This document shows, in pieces, positions 1-11,285 of a stretch of DNA of 64,000 nucleotides. The notes beneath the pieces were generated by a model. The model was given only the letters and a program-made list of their open reading frames with translations. It had not been told where the DNA came from and searched no databases. A program made the position numbers and the translations under genes. Source of the DNA: Scolanthus callimorphus (lineage: Eukaryota; Cnidaria; Anthozoa; Actiniaria; Edwardsiidae); assembly GCA_033964015.1 (NCBI GenBank), contig CM066912.1, forward strand, positions 17,285,073 through 17,349,072, written 5' to 3'. Numbering within the stretch: position 1 is the stretch's first letter; each line of letters opens with the position of its first letter.

Positions 1-976
1 GATTCTGGAACCCTTTTCTCGTTTTCTTTTTGGTTCAGTAGGGTCCTAAAATAAAACGATTACGAGCCGAAGGGAAGAGCGGAAAACTGGATTTTCCGAC
101 TCAGCTTGCCTCTACTTGACCAAGGAGAATTGAGTTGATAATGATGAGATTCCCAATCAGGAGGAATGTAGCAAATGAGTGCTGGGGACAAGTATGATTA
201 CCGTATGGTATCTTGGATTCGGTATGGCTGGAGCTCATATCAGTATTAATAATCTTCAAGGCTTCACTCTAGTTTACTATCTCTAACTATTCGCACTGGG
301 TCCCAGTAGTACGCATATAAGAGATCAACTCATTAGCATATGTCTCAGTCTCAGTTGGTTTGAGAACGCCGCGCCGTCGACGTCTCTCTGGTCCGACTAA
401 AAGTTCTATACTCTGCACAAGACTTCACAGCCATTCTACAATTAAAGTCTACAGGTTTTCATCGTCTCCACTTATTTCCTCTTCCTGCCAGCAGTCTACT
501 ATTCGCTCGGTGGCGTCTGCAATTTCGGTTTGAATTCAAATGTTGTGCTTTATAATATCCTGTCATTTGCCTCCATGCCGTTTCACTCAAGGGCGAACTG
601 TTTCATTTATATTTACAGGTCCACAGTCGTACCGGGTTCCGCGGGAGCTCTTCTACCGGCGTTTTCCTTCGCAAATAAATACGCGAACCCCGAAGCCGAC
701 TTGGCCGCGTGTTGGAGCATACTTGTCATACTTCTATCGGCCATTCTTCTCTACCGCCATCTCGTCACGCTCCCTCTGTAGTAAGCTGGCTTTCAGTATC
801 CCTAGCTTGTCTGCCACTTAGTTGTTGCCATTACAATTTTTGCTTATGTGTTCGCTGAGTACAGCACAATTTGTAGCTATTATCTTCCCGCTCCCTGTTA
901 GTCTGGCAGAGTTAGTTCGCTTACCTGCTTACCACGGATTTATATGGTAATTGCCTCGCCATTTGTCTTGTTTCCG
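1..976. other. Unassigned leader region, no gene identified
   Basis: No coding region I can name. Two overlapping open frames at about 530-821 (83 and 93 codons) follow a pyrimidine-rich stretch ending in an AG near 617-619, which resembles a splice acceptor. Neither frame has a recognisable domain. An AATAAA sits near 674. The stretch could be the end of a degraded retroelement or an exon-like remnant; I cannot decide. Confidence 0.3.
285..367. repeat. 83-bp repeat, copy 1 (also at 4197-4279)
   Basis: The 83 bases starting AACTATTCGCACTGG and ending GGTTTGAGAAC recur without any difference I can see at 4197-4279, in the same orientation 3912 bases away. The start of the unit (TATTCGCACTGGRTCCCA) also forms the tip of the perfect inverted repeat at 3898/4481, so this is a dispersed element end rather than a chance match. 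Confidence 0.8.
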
Positions 977-1207
977 CATGTGGGCGACTGGGTGATCCTC
1001 GCCGTAAATTTTTTCACTCCATTTTCTGTGCATGTGGGCGACTGGGTGAACCTCGCCATATAATTTTTTCTCTCATTTTTATGCACATGGGCGACTGGGT
1101 GAACCTCGCAATACAATTTTTCACTCAAATGTTTTTATGCACATGGGCGACCGGGTGAACCTCGCCATATAATTTTTCACTCCATTTTCTCGCCATATAC
1201 TTCGGTG
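977..1207. repeat. Minisatellite, about 4 units of 55 bp
   Basis: Four tandem units, each starting with a variant of CATGTGGGCGACTGGGTGAA, followed by CCTCGCCATATAATTTTT and a CACTC-rich tail. Units begin near 977, 1030, 1084 and 1140. Units differ by a few bases and small indels. The minus-strand open frame across it (940-1128) is a by-product of the repeat. Confidence 0.85.
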
Positions 1208-1724
1208 TATTTCATGGGTCGCATCCCCCTTCTCAGCACTCCTGGAGAGGCTATCTAATGTCCTCTGGGCAATGTCGGTTCCTTTTGTCCCTTGGGACAT
1301 CTGGAATCCGTCCAGTGCCCTGTCCTCGGACGGGGCATTCTGGGTTTGGGGCTGTTCCCCTTTGCCTCGTAGTGTATAGCCATTTCAGTACATAGACGTA
1401 TATTTATGGGCAGGGGTGCAGCCCCAAACCCAGTAAACCCCTTGTACTTAGCCTCGTGGTGCAGTAATATACACAATGTTAGTTGCTTGCGATATTCCCT
1501 ACATAACGAGCTTGAGGGTTGAGTTTTGGGGAGACTATTGGCTGTTCTGGGTTTTATATGTCATGTCTTGCTTGTGCCCCTTTTGTTTAGCCACATATGG
1601 CGAGTTTTATGTTGGTACGCCTTAACCTATAACTTCTCAATCTGTCTATCGTCTATTTTGCCTTAGTACTGCGCTCGACCTCGGTTCGACCCAGCCCTAT
1701 AAAGTGTGTTACTGTGATTGCAAT
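1208..1724. other. Intergenic, nothing recognised
   Basis: No domain, RNA gene or clear repeat seen. The minus-strand frame at 1255-1476 (73 codons) shows no recognisable motif. Confidence 0.4.
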
Positions 1725-1821
1725 TGTTTTCCCTGAGTTATGGGGTAGTTCTGGTTACGGTATAATTCTGAGTTTCGGGTAGTTTTGTGTGGGCCTAGAG
1801 GATAGTCATGATTTATGCCAG
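1725..1821 (+). repeat. Partial copy of the 115-bp GAGTTGTGGG repeat
   Basis: This carries the same words (CTGAGTTATGGG, GTTTTGTGTGGGCCTAGAGGATAGTCATG, ATTTATGCCAG) as the tandem units at 3632-3900. It is the left part of that array, separated from the rest by insertion of the 1822-3631 element exactly after ATGCCAG. Confidence 0.7.
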
Positions 1822-2002
1822 CGCCATTATATTAGCGCGACAAAGAGTCGGGTTTACTTCACCACAGTATTTATTCCGTCATGGCGGCCATGGCGCCCGG
1901 GCTGTGAACGAGGACCTTAGGGCGCATGCTCACAGAACACGAGGCATTGTACACAGGGTACCCAGTCTATACAATATAAACTAACCTAGCCACACTATGG
2001 CG
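1822..2002. repeat. Left 181-bp terminal repeat
   Basis: Matches 3451-3631 with about two substitutions. Contains TCATGGCGGCCATGGCGCCCGGG, a GC-rich patch in an otherwise AT-rich region. Confidence 0.9.
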
Positions 2003-3450
2003 CAACCTGTTTTCTTTTCTCTTACATGAAATGAAATGAAAAATAGGAGTAAACAACTAATGTAAGTTATGTACAATATCCAACTGGTAAAGTACACAGG
2101 TTCAGGTAAGGAAATATAACATTTCCTAAATGAAATCAGAGTAACCAATACATACGTATCGAGGGTGGACACAGAGACAATGGCTTAAAACAAAACACTG
2201 TACACGTTACACTACATCACAGGTGCATACGAGTTCCACTAGGCTACAGACACATGGCTACAATGTGGGTGTGTTAGCACGGTCACAGGTACACGATGGA
2301 GACAGGTGTGTACACTCAACATGACATACCATACATGGCTACCGGTGGTACCATGTATGGGGGTGGGGGGCGACCACTTTTTTCTCTTCCTCCCCCCTTC
2401 TCTTCTCTGGAGATGGCAATACAAATATGTAACGAAGACACGGAGTGGGATGGAATATAACTCTACGTGGAATGGAACATGTGAACAAGTACAATGTTGA
2501 CAATGAAATGACAAACAATGGGGAAAAAGGACAAACATGGAACAACAGAACTACCTCGGGGTCTAAGATATGACTGAATAAAATCAGATATGCTATGTAA
2601 ATAAATATAGAGAAGTAATAAAGGTAAACAGAGCTAAAATGCCTAGAAAATAGAGTCCAAGGTGAGTCCATGATAAATTAAATAATAGAGTCCAGTAAAT
2701 GATAGTGTCCTTGAGGTCTGGTAGCAGGGTTTGGTTCGGCAAAGAGAATGGTAGGTTATAATCTGTACTGTTCAATTGATATTGGCTGGGGCCTTGGATG
2801 TTGCACGTGGTTGCGTTGAGAACTGAAGATGGTGAATCCGGGTCAAAGCCGGGTCAAATCCAGATGAAAATAAAAGTCAATTCCAATGAAAATAAGGGTC
2901 AATTCCAGATGAACATAAGAGTCAAAGCCGAATGAAGAAAATAAATCAAAATGGCGGCTTTTGTTGAACCGTGTCCAGTCCCTGATCTCGTAGGGTTGAC
3001 AGATGAGCTCGCACAGTGGTAAAATAAAAGCAAAGTTTTGATGTCAGTCGTACATGTAGATAAGATGAATGGGCGGGAAAGCAGCGGCTTCGTTAACATT
3101 GACATGGGTCTTTCTTGCATCGACTCGTGTATCTTGAGGAGTTTCAGTCATGGTTAGCCCGCTCGAAATCAAAACTGTTTATGTTGAATGATGATGAGAA
3201 ATGATCGTCTATGGTCCGTAGTCTTTGGATCAGTCTTATGGTTTGTCTTGGAACACGGCACCGGGCCCATTTGCCCTGCCAAATTGACGCCAAATCTGCT
3301 CCAACCGGATAGTCTACCGGGCGTGAGAGTGTGCACGTACGACACAAAAAACCGTTCTCAAAGTCATTGTAGAGCCATATCTCGAAAGAGAACCTTCTCC
3401 TTTGGAAGGCCAGGGATTCAGCAGGATTCTGAACCCACCGCTGGACACCA

Positions 3451-3631
3451 CGCCATTATATTAACGCGACAAAGAGTCGGGTTTACTTCACCACAGTATT
3501 TATTCCGTCATGGCGGCCATGGCGCCCGGGCCGTGAACGAGGACCTTAGGGCGCATGCTCACAGAACACGAGGCATTGTACACAGGGTACCCAGTCTATA
3601 CAATATAAACTAACCTAGCCACACTATGGCG
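3451..3631. repeat. Right 181-bp terminal repeat
   Basis: Partner of 1822-2002 in direct orientation. It is followed at once by CAGGATATGTCTGAG, the continuation of the interrupted host repeat. Confidence 0.9.
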
Positions 3632-4279
3632 CAGGATATGTCTGAGTTGTGGGATAGTTCTGAGTTGTGGGCTAGTTCTGAGTTATGGGTATAATTCAGA
3701 ATTATGGAGAGGATTAGTAGAAAGTAGTTTTGTGTAAGCCTAGAGGAAAGACATGAATTATGCCAGGATATGTCTGAGTTGTGGGCTAGTTCTGAGTTGT
3801 GGGTAATTCAGAATTATGAGAAGAACTAGTAGGTAGTAGTTTTGTGTCAGCCTAGAGGATAGTCATGAATTATGCCAGGATATGTCTGAGTTGCAGGATA
3901 GTACTATATTCGCACTGGATCCCATTGTACTATATAAGTTATGGGAAAGTAGGCCTGGCTACGCTGATCTGACACTCTGCAAGCAGGTTTAAGCACCACT
4001 TACTACCTACTAGTCCTATCCATAATTCTGAATTACCCATAACTCAGAACTAGCCCATAACTTAGAACTATCCGGCAACTCAGACATATCCTGGCATAAT
4101 TGATGACTATCCTCTAGGCTTACACAAAACTATACTACCTACTAGTTCTTTCCATAATCTGAATAACCCATAACTCAGAACTAGCCCACAACTCAGAACT
4201 ATTCGCACTGGGTCCCAGTAGTACGCATATAAGAGATCAACTCATTAGCATATGTCTCAGTCTCAGTTGGTTTGAGAAC
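3632..4279. repeat. Tandem and inverted 115-bp repeat array
   Basis: Two and a half direct units at 3632-3900 (each with GGATATGTCTGAGTTG, AATTCAGAATTATG, TTTTGTGT, CCTAGAGGA, CATGAATTATGCCA). Then at about 4010-4197 the same words appear reverse-complemented (CATAATTCTGAATTACCC, AACTCAGACATATCCTGGCA, CCTCTAGGCTTACACAAAAC). The array can therefore fold back on itself. It ends in the 83-bp repeat copy 2 (4197-4279). Confidence 0.8.
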
Positions 4280-4481
4280 AAGCGCCGGAATGGCGTCCAT
4301 GGGGGACGCCATGTGTCGGTGGCGGCTGTGGATCCCATTGTGCTCACCCTTAGGCTTGGTGGCGCCTTCACTTTTATTCACCCACCCTCCCTCCCTTTGC
4401 CTTTGCCATTTTGTGCTCCGCCAGGCCTACTTTCCCATAACTTATATAGTACAATGGGATCCAGTGCGAATATAGTACTAT
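3898..4481. mobile_element. Inverted-repeat element, 61-bp perfect arms
   Basis: Arms 3898-3958 and 4421-4481 are reverse complements with no mismatch that I can see, starting ATAGTACTATATTCGCACTGG. The arm tip matches the 83-bp repeat family. There is no transposase. The interior contains the inverted 115-bp units and a GC-rich stretch with paired ATGGCGTCCATGG / GACGCCATG. This is a MITE or foldback-type element. Confidence 0.7.
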
Positions 4482-5049
4482 TTAGCCATTGCATATACAT
4501 ATGGCTCAGTTGGCAGACAGTCTGTTTAGCCATTGCCAGAAGCTCATAAGTAGGAGCGTGCATCCTACGTATTGGGTGGGTCTCACATGTGTTTTATAGC
4601 TTGAGCTATTTTAGAAACAGTTGCGCGGGAAAAATTAGCCAATCAGAATTCCTCCTTACATTTGACGTCACGCCTCATCAAAAATTCAGATGGAGCTCTG
4701 CGCCTTTAGCCAGTGGCTAAATCTATTTTTACTTGCAGTTCTTTTCGAGATGGAAAACCGGATGAAAATCTTATCTCTTTGCATGGTTTCTGACTGTACA
4801 AGTTGAGTAAACTAAAACAGATAACAGATGGCTTCAGACATTATATGTCAGACATCAAGAAACATTACTTGAAAACAATCTAAACGACTAAGGGAAAGCA
4901 GAAAAGAACCGCGGCCTCGCCGCTTCTTCTCACGGTTCTCGCACAGCGAAAGTTCATGAAGGACTATAATTAAATTTATGCACTAAAGCTGATGAATTTG
5001 GTGGCTACGGATGGATTAGGGAAGCATAAAGGATTTACAACGAAGTAAC

Positions 5050-6540
5050 AGTAGAGAATTTGGTCCATCTGTTGCACTAGCCAATATGATGTCTCTTGGC
5101 CCTAAGATCGATGAACTTAGGTGCTTTGCTAATGATTACAAGCCGGATATCATATCGTTGACTGAAACCTGGATTTACAATGACACAGCTGCTGAACACC
5201 ATCTCCAGCTTCCTGGCTATAACCTGTGCTTGAATAATCGCAAGTCCGGTGTACATAGGGGAGTGGGTCTTTACATCAACAACACCATAAAGTATAAGGC
5301 CCTGACTGACTTATACCATCCTGTGTTTGAGGTGCTTTGGGCCTATCTCAGACCTGTGCGATTACCGAGAGGTTTCCCTTGCATTGTATCGGGTACAGTT
5401 TACCACACGTTGTATCCTGACGGAGCCAGTGATGCTGCTATGATAGACTATCTTATTGCTTCGCTTACGGCCATCGAAGGACGCTTTCCTGGTTGTGGTA
5501 TTCTTCTGTCTGGGGACTTTAACCGGCTCGACATCAGTCGGCTACGAAGTCAATTCAAGTTAAAACAACTCGTGCGCGTGCCAACACGGGTGACCAGACA
5601 CTAGATCTTATTCTCACCAACATGCCTCAAGTGTACAAAAAGGATCTCGTGCGAACTTTTCCTCCTTTTGGTCTCTCCGACCATTTTGTTGTCTTACTGG
5701 AGCCCAAGCCAAGGAGCATGCGCAACAGCAGCAGTCGCCGCTCCTTCACCCGCAGAGATACTCGCGCCAGTCGTAAATGCGAGCTTGGCAGGTATTTCGG
5801 CTCCATTGATTGGTCTATTCTGGAGTCTTTGCAAGATTGCGAAAGTAAACTGCAGTTGTTTCGGGATCTCGTCAAGATTGGCTTAGACACCATTATGCCT
5901 CTAAAAACAATCAAGATTTACGTGAATGACCCTCCCTGGGTGACGGCTAAGTTCAAGGCTCTTATCAAGGTGCGTCAAAAAGCTTTTTTCGCGAGGCGAT
6001 ACTGACGAATATAGACGTCTGAGGAACATCACCAATCGTGAGCGGAAGTTGTATCGTGGAAAGTACTACGCATCGAAAGTCGCTAACCTCAAAACCACCA
6101 GCCAGCCACTGGTGGAGAGAGGTTAAAATGATCGCTGGGATGACTCCTGCTTCTGGCGGGGATGACATACGCTCACATTTACACCTTGAAGGGACCGCTG
6201 CGCACTCTGATCAGGACATTGCAAACATGGTCAACCATGCTCTTCTTGAACCGATGCAAGATTATACCCCGCTCGCGTGTCTCCCCCCACTCACGGACGA
6301 CTCTGAGGTCCTAACGGTCACCTCCTCAGAGGTCTGTAACGCTCTATTAGAGCTGAACCCCAGGAAGTCCGGTGGACCCGATGGCATTAACAACTGGCTC
6401 CTTCGGAATTATGCTGACTTCTTAACTTCCCCGGTTTGCGACATTCTGAATGCATCATTTGCTGAGCAGAAACTACCAAGGTCCTGGAAGGACGCGGACG
6501 TCACACCCTTGGTAAAAGTAAAGCCAGTGACTACCATCGC
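5050..6540 (+). pseudogene. LINE ORF2 fragment: endonuclease plus start of RT
   Basis: Non-LTR retrotransposon polyprotein broken by at least two frameshifts (near 5590 and 6003). The first segment (5086-5604) is the AP-endonuclease-like domain: SLTETW, then SGDFN near its end. The second (about 5590-6005) continues with DLILTN and SDHF, the conserved last endonuclease block. The third (about 6006-6540) has the linker and RT-entry motif LPRSWKDADVTPLVK. Coding similarity stops at about 6540, before the catalytic RT motifs, so RT is truncated on the 3' side. The style fits the CR1/L2/Jockey group. It lies wholly inside the hAT-like element, suggesting capture or an older nested insertion. It is non-functional. 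Confidence 0.8.
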
Positions 6541-7370
6541 GAGAATGAAAGTTTGTCAAAAACTTTACAACGTGTTCGCCGAAAAAAAAACTGAACACAT
6601 ATACAACTCGGTAAGCCGGGACAATGAACTTTTTCAATTCCTAAGTCGACATGGACGTTTTTAGTTTCTTCTTTTTGTTTTCATTTGTGTGAAATTATTT
6701 TTTTGATGCACAAAATTTGTCAAGTTGTTTTTTGTTTGCGAGAACTGGAGTCGGTGGTAAGGACGTAGTAGCGTTGAACTTGTACTTGAACTGTTTGAAT
6801 GAAGCACGACTTGAAAGAGTTTGATCAGGCGTTTATTAAAAGGTATACTTTATAAACGACAGAAGTGTATTGCTTACATTCTATAAACTATTTGAAAACA
6901 AAATGAATGGTACTGGTGCGAAAGGTGTAGGCACTGCATGATGGCACTCTGCGAATCGACAGGAAACAGCAAGCGTTTTCTAAAATTGTCGGCCAACATG
7001 TGCCAACGGAGCACTGCTTTGATTTCCGTGAAATACATGGCAGTCGAGGATGGCATCTACTTAACAACCAGTCAGTCTGAGGGCAGAAGTTAGCTTATTA
7101 AGTTTGTCGATGTTCCTCTTGTAGCGTACTGCTTTGGTATTTTTTTGCCTATTCATTTGCTGTTCGCTAACAATCATAACAATTTTTAGCACTTCGTGGA
7201 TATGTACGCCTGCTAGCTTGGCACTTAATCGTGTGCTTTGCCATTTTTGCACCCTGGCTCTAAATCACTAGACTAGTAAAATATTTGCTTCATTTTGGCA
7301 AAGGGATAAAGTAAAAGCCGTTCTTGTCAGTCGTGTCAGAGGAAGATTTCGTATTTCGTGCGCCTGCTGC
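6541..7370. other. Interior of hAT-like element, unidentified
   Basis: After the LINE fragment ends there is no recognisable domain. Minus-strand frames at 6874-7056 and 7061-7252 (60 and 63 codons) are adjacent and basic but match nothing I know; they could be a relic of a captured exon or transposase. Confidence 0.3.
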
Positions 7371-7509
7371 GTGTATGACGTAATGTGTTTACTTCTCTTT
7401 GATTGGTTGATTTTCGCGCGAAAATCTAAAAATAGCCCAAGCCATAAAACACATGTCAGAACCACCCAATAGGGGATGCACGCTCCTACTTATGAGCTTC
7501 TGCCATTGC

Positions 7510-7804
7510 ATATTATTTCATTTGTTATCTTTTTTGTAATATAAGATTAGAGATAAGGACTGGGAGAGAAGCGCGGAACAGTTAAGTATTAAAAGGGTAG
7601 TAACACCTGAGATGCCTCAACTTGTGGGGACATACAACACATAACGATTTTGTTTGTATCTTGGGGCGATTGGTTTCTATGTGGGAACTGATGAGAGAGT
7701 TAGAGTGCGGCTTGGGAAAGGCCAGAGCGATTTCCCATACCTTATTCTTTATACTCGTTTTGGTTTGGGCTTGTCGCCCCTTTTAGGGACGTGTCATGAT
7801 TTAG

Positions 7805-7839
<35 letters not shown>

Positions 7840-8012
7840 GTTAGCTTTCACACAAGGTTAATTCCTTATCTCCACTCTGTTGAACTTAGTGCTACGCGGC
7901 CACAGCTTGCCTGAACATATACATATATAACTTTACCCAAGTTTGGTCACCTAGCGATGTTGCCTTCTTGAGATATTGACTTTTCTAGGTTTGATGTCGT
8001 CATGCCGGACAG
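7510..8012. other. Non-coding, with a 31-base G run
   Basis: No gene seen. A homopolymer of 31 G on the plus strand spans 7806-7836. The open frame through it (7654-7914) is caused by the run encoding glycine. Confidence 0.5.
7806..7836 (+). repeat. Poly-G tract, 31 bases
   Basis: An uninterrupted run of G directly before CACGTTAGC. Able to form stacked G-quadruplexes on the plus strand. Length in the assembly may be inexact because such tracts are hard to sequence. Confidence 0.9.
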
Positions 8013-8240
8013 ACGAACGAACGAACGAACGAACGAACGCACAAACCGAAAGTCCATGTCAGAATCGTTCGATGCATATACACTTTTCTTTTGTTCCTTT
8101 TTCTCCTCCATGTAGCTATGGGGCTCCGCTACGCGGGCGCCTTCGGCGCCAGCGGGAGCTCCGCTATAAAATAATTGAGATAGTTCGCGCGCTCTGATTG
8201 GTCGAGAGTTGTGTTTCAAAAACTATATGAAGGTCATAGA
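8013..8240. repeat. ACGA microsatellite, GC palindrome and dispersed repeat
   Basis: Six ACGA units at about 8013-8038. Then 8126-8165 contains GGGCTCCGCTACGCGGGCGC / GGCGCCAGCGGGAGCTCCGC, a GC-rich imperfect palindrome. At 8163-8240 the words TATAAAATAATTGAGATAGT, CGCGCGCTCTGATTGGTCGA recur at 20590-20640, so this is a dispersed repeat. Confidence 0.65.
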
Positions 8241-8502
8241 AATGACGCCATAACGCGGCAAATCGGCGGCAAATTGCTTGAAAATGGCAAAAAAATTGCT
8301 TGACAAAAAATGCTTGACAAAAGTGCAAATTTTGTCAACAAAGAAACAAGTAGACAATTTGTCAACAAATTCTAAAACTCATGAATTGTAAATGAGCGAA
8401 ACTACAATCACGAACGCTCAAATGATCATGTGATTTCATCTGTGTATCCAATAACAGGTCAACAGACTAAAAGCATGGGGCGGAATTGATATACCCCAGG
8501 GG

Positions 8503-8849
8503 AGTGTGGGGCTGATGTAATATTCACGTGCTGATTGCTGTAGGCTGATTGGTTGATTCGAAACTCATTAATAACAGTCATCAGTTCTGCAACTGATATT
8601 CATGAGTTCTGTAACTAGCTATTTAATAAACATGAGTTCTGTAACTAAATTGATACAGACACTCATGTTTATTAAATAGTTAGTTATTAACATTAGATTA
8701 CAAAACTCATGACTCCTTGCTATTATGCAGGGCTCGAAGACAAAACTCCGACGTAATTTTACGTTCAGAATCACAACTTTAGACACAATCCCAAAGACAT
8801 TTAGCCATAAATGCAATCGAATGTGAATTGATTACATCAGCCCCACACT
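8503..8849. mobile_element. MITE, 347 bp with 19-bp inverted ends
   Basis: The left end AGTGTGGGGCTGATGTAAT (8503-8521) is exactly mirrored at 8831-8849. Inside, a second inverted pair (CTATTTAATAAACATGAG near 8620 and CTCATGTTTATTAAATAG near 8663) makes the centre a hairpin. ATGAGTTCTGTAACTA is repeated. No target duplication is obvious, and there is no coding capacity. Confidence 0.7.
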
Positions 8850-11110
8850 AACTGCGTGAACTTGACATTTTACCTCTACCAGGCCAAGTTACTTTACGAT
8901 CTGGTCGCTTGGCTACCACATGGCGGAGCCGATAGTAAAGAAAATCGTAGTTTAGTCAAATAAAGAATCATCTTTACTTTCCATACCCCTCCTTTTTTCG
9001 GTCTGGATATTTCATAACCCCTCCTTGGCGCCTACCAAAAATCAATAACCCCTTTAAAATCATGCACCCCTCCCTGCCTCTAAATAATGAACGCTAAATA
9101 AAGTTGCAGAAGAAAACACTAAATAAGAACTGAGCATATTCAAACATCATAATCAAATTTTTCATTTATCGGATTCTTGTTGCCTCTCTGCAACTGCCTT
9201 AGTCATCCTTGTTTTTGCTGGAGGGGCAAATAGATTTTTCCTCACATGTGACACTAAAATGTTTACTTTGCTAGGGGGGCAACTGCCCCCTCTGCCCCCC
9301 CCCCCCCCCCCCCCCCTCGCTAGCAACGGCCATGCCCTACGGGGTTTGGTTTTAGAAGCCGTTTACAGAATTCGCGTCCGTGCCCGATACAGCACGGCCG
9401 CTCATTCTGTAAACTTTACTTACTGCACCCAAAAGATATTTTTCAGATGGCTCTTTATATAATGGAGCAATGTTTTGTTTTATAAGTTTGGCCAGGCTTT
9501 TAACTCTCAAACATTATTGGCTATCCAGTTTATGTGCTTGTTTGTGATTGGCTTAAAAATGAGGCGTTTTCGTTAATAAAGCGACCTGTTTTTTTTACCA
9601 ATCCGAATGCAGGGATTGGCAGTGATTTCAAAATGGATGTAATAAATCTTGATATCTTTTCTCATGAGACCAGGATTTGCAGCAATTTTGACAAAAATTT
9701 AAAGTGACTGCCCGCCAGGCCTATCACTGCAGGGCATTTTTGGTAGAATTTGTTTTTCCTCGCCAAGATGCCACTAATCCAGAGTTTTTAAAAACCTCTT
9801 GCTTTGATTTGGAACTACATGTAAGCATTTACTTTGATTTATCCAGCCCAATTCTATACAAATGTTGTATATAAAACACAAGTTAATAATTGTAAACCTA
9901 AACCTTTCAAAAGATGCTACAATAAAGCCAATACGTTGCTCGAATCATTATATGATGTGCGTGTAGTGTTGTCTGACTCTTAATATAGAGCCTGTCATGA
10001 TGCGCGCATGCACTAGGAGCGAGCACTGAATTATCAGCAAAACTAATAAGAACATCCTATCAAACAACTATTTAAGAATCTGAAAGCTAAAAAGCATGGT
10101 CGCATGGGTTGAGAAGTAGCGAGATTATATACGATTTTGATTTTGTTTCTGATTTGAGAGATGCGCAGAACAGTTGTTTAGGCTTCGGCACAATCCAAAG
10201 CTATTTCAAACTTGAATAAAAATTATTTTTCTTAGGGAAGAGGTCAAAACAAAGGTACTTTATAAGTATCCAGTTTAGGGGGGTGAGTACCCGGCCACCA
10301 CCTCTTTCATTTCCTAAAAAGTGGGGTTTCGACTGCCGATATCTCGTGAAATAATTGATGCATCATGGTGAAAACCCTACCAATGTGCCAAAGTGCTCTA
10401 CACGAAGAGAACAACACATTTCTGCAATCAAATTAGTAAAATCGGGTATCCCTATTTGTGCTTCGAAAAGATAATCACTGGATACTTATGGGGGGAGGTA
10501 ATACCGCACCACCTCATTCACCATCCCTGATACCTAACCAGAAACCGTTGTTTTGACCCTAAGATTTCTTCCGTGCTGACTTCACTGGATAAATAGTATA
10601 TCATAAGGCATGGACAAACATGATTAGTCCTAGACGTTTTCAGATGACGATTTTAGAAGAAGAAGAAAAACGTGTACAGAAATACCCTGTGACGATGGAT
10701 GGCAGTGTGGCCCTGAGTGGTAAGGTAACTGTCTTTTTTCTAGATGAAGTAAAAAATATCTATCGGAAGCCCCAAAAGTAAGTAAAAAAAAACATCTTTT
10801 CGGTTGAAAAACTCAAAAGTTGCCGAAAAACAAAACAAAAAGTTGCCGAAAAGTTGCTGAGTAACTTATGCCGAACCCTAGCGCTGTTGCATGACAGGCT
10901 CCCTTCTTTTAAAAGCACGCCTATAAAATGCCTTTTTGTACACGTTGACATTCACACTGTGTACTACATACCATACTTGCTTCTCTGAGTTCACCGAACG
11001 ACAAGATTAGCATGTCCAAGCCTACTTCTAGCCGTTTCACTGCAAAGAAGAACGGTGAGAAATCTTTAATACCAAATTGTTATTTCAATTTTATACATAG
11101 TACTTTTAGC
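8850..11110. other. Non-coding region, repeats only
   Basis: No gene recognised. It holds a 23-base C run (9295-9317) and, around 9210-9345, a copy of the GGGGGCAACTGCCCCC repeat that recurs in the opposite orientation at 14631-14791. Short frames here have no motifs. Confidence 0.5.
9210..9345 (-). repeat. GGGGCAACTGCCCC dispersed repeat, copy 1
   Basis: Shares TTTTTGCTGG, CCACATGT.GACACTAAA, TTTACTT.GCT, GGGGGGCAACTGCCCCCTCTG and GCTAGC.ACGGCC with the reverse complement of 14631-14791. This copy contains the expanded C run. Confidence 0.7.
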
Positions 11111-11285
11111 GCGGTTTTCACATGATGACTGTCGTGAAAGCAACTCATCAAATGCGATAGTTATTCAACAACAAACCGAGCGAGGTGATTCACAATCTCT
11201 TTTCGCGAACCAGTCTACGGTACATAGCCATATTTGGAAATACCTTGTTCTGAGCCTCTATCTCATGCAGCCCATTTTCCATGAC
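11111..11285 (+). repeat. Dispersed repeat, copy 1 (inverted copy at 19905-20135)
   Basis: GTTTTCACATGA, ACGGTACATAGCCATATTTGG, AATACCTTGTTCTGAGCCTC and TATCTCATGCAG all recur reverse-complemented at 19905-20135. The two copies are about 8.7 kb apart and face each other. Confidence 0.75.

Larger units (their letters stand above)
1822..3631. mobile_element. Non-autonomous element with 181-bp terminal direct repeats
   Basis: Terminal direct repeats 1822-2002 and 3451-3631 differ at only about two positions (near 1836 and 1913), so insertion is recent. Each repeat starts CGCCAT and ends ATGGCG, a short inverted terminus, not the TG...CA of ordinary LTRs. The host array reads through after removal: left flank ATGCCAG, right flank CAGGATATG, giving an apparent 3-bp CAG duplication. 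The roughly 1.45-kb interior has no convincing protein; frames at 2239-2671 and 3188-3613 lack motifs. An internal stretch near 2835-2940 repeats GGGTCAA.TCCAGATGAA units. It resembles a TRIM-like miniature LTR element in layout, but I cannot identify a primer-binding site, so class is uncertain. Confidence 0.75.
4529..7509. mobile_element. hAT-like TIR element carrying a LINE fragment
   Basis: Left end 4537 onward (CAGAAGCTCATAAGTAGGAG) is the reverse complement of the right end up to 7502. Similarity continues for about 140 bases (shared ACATGTGTTTTAT, TTGGGTGG, GCGCG and CCAATCA blocks). The flanks carry CCATTGC at 4530-4536 and 7503-7509, a 7- to 8-bp target duplication. An 8-bp duplication with CAG termini is what hAT elements show, hence the assignment. 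I see no hAT transposase. The interior holds a truncated LINE coding fragment (5050-6540) and unidentified sequence, so mobility would depend on a transposase elsewhere. Confidence 0.7.

Noticed and set aside
1822..3631. Ordinary LTR retrotransposon
   Set aside because: No TG...CA ends, no tRNA-complementary primer site that I can see, and no gag or pol.
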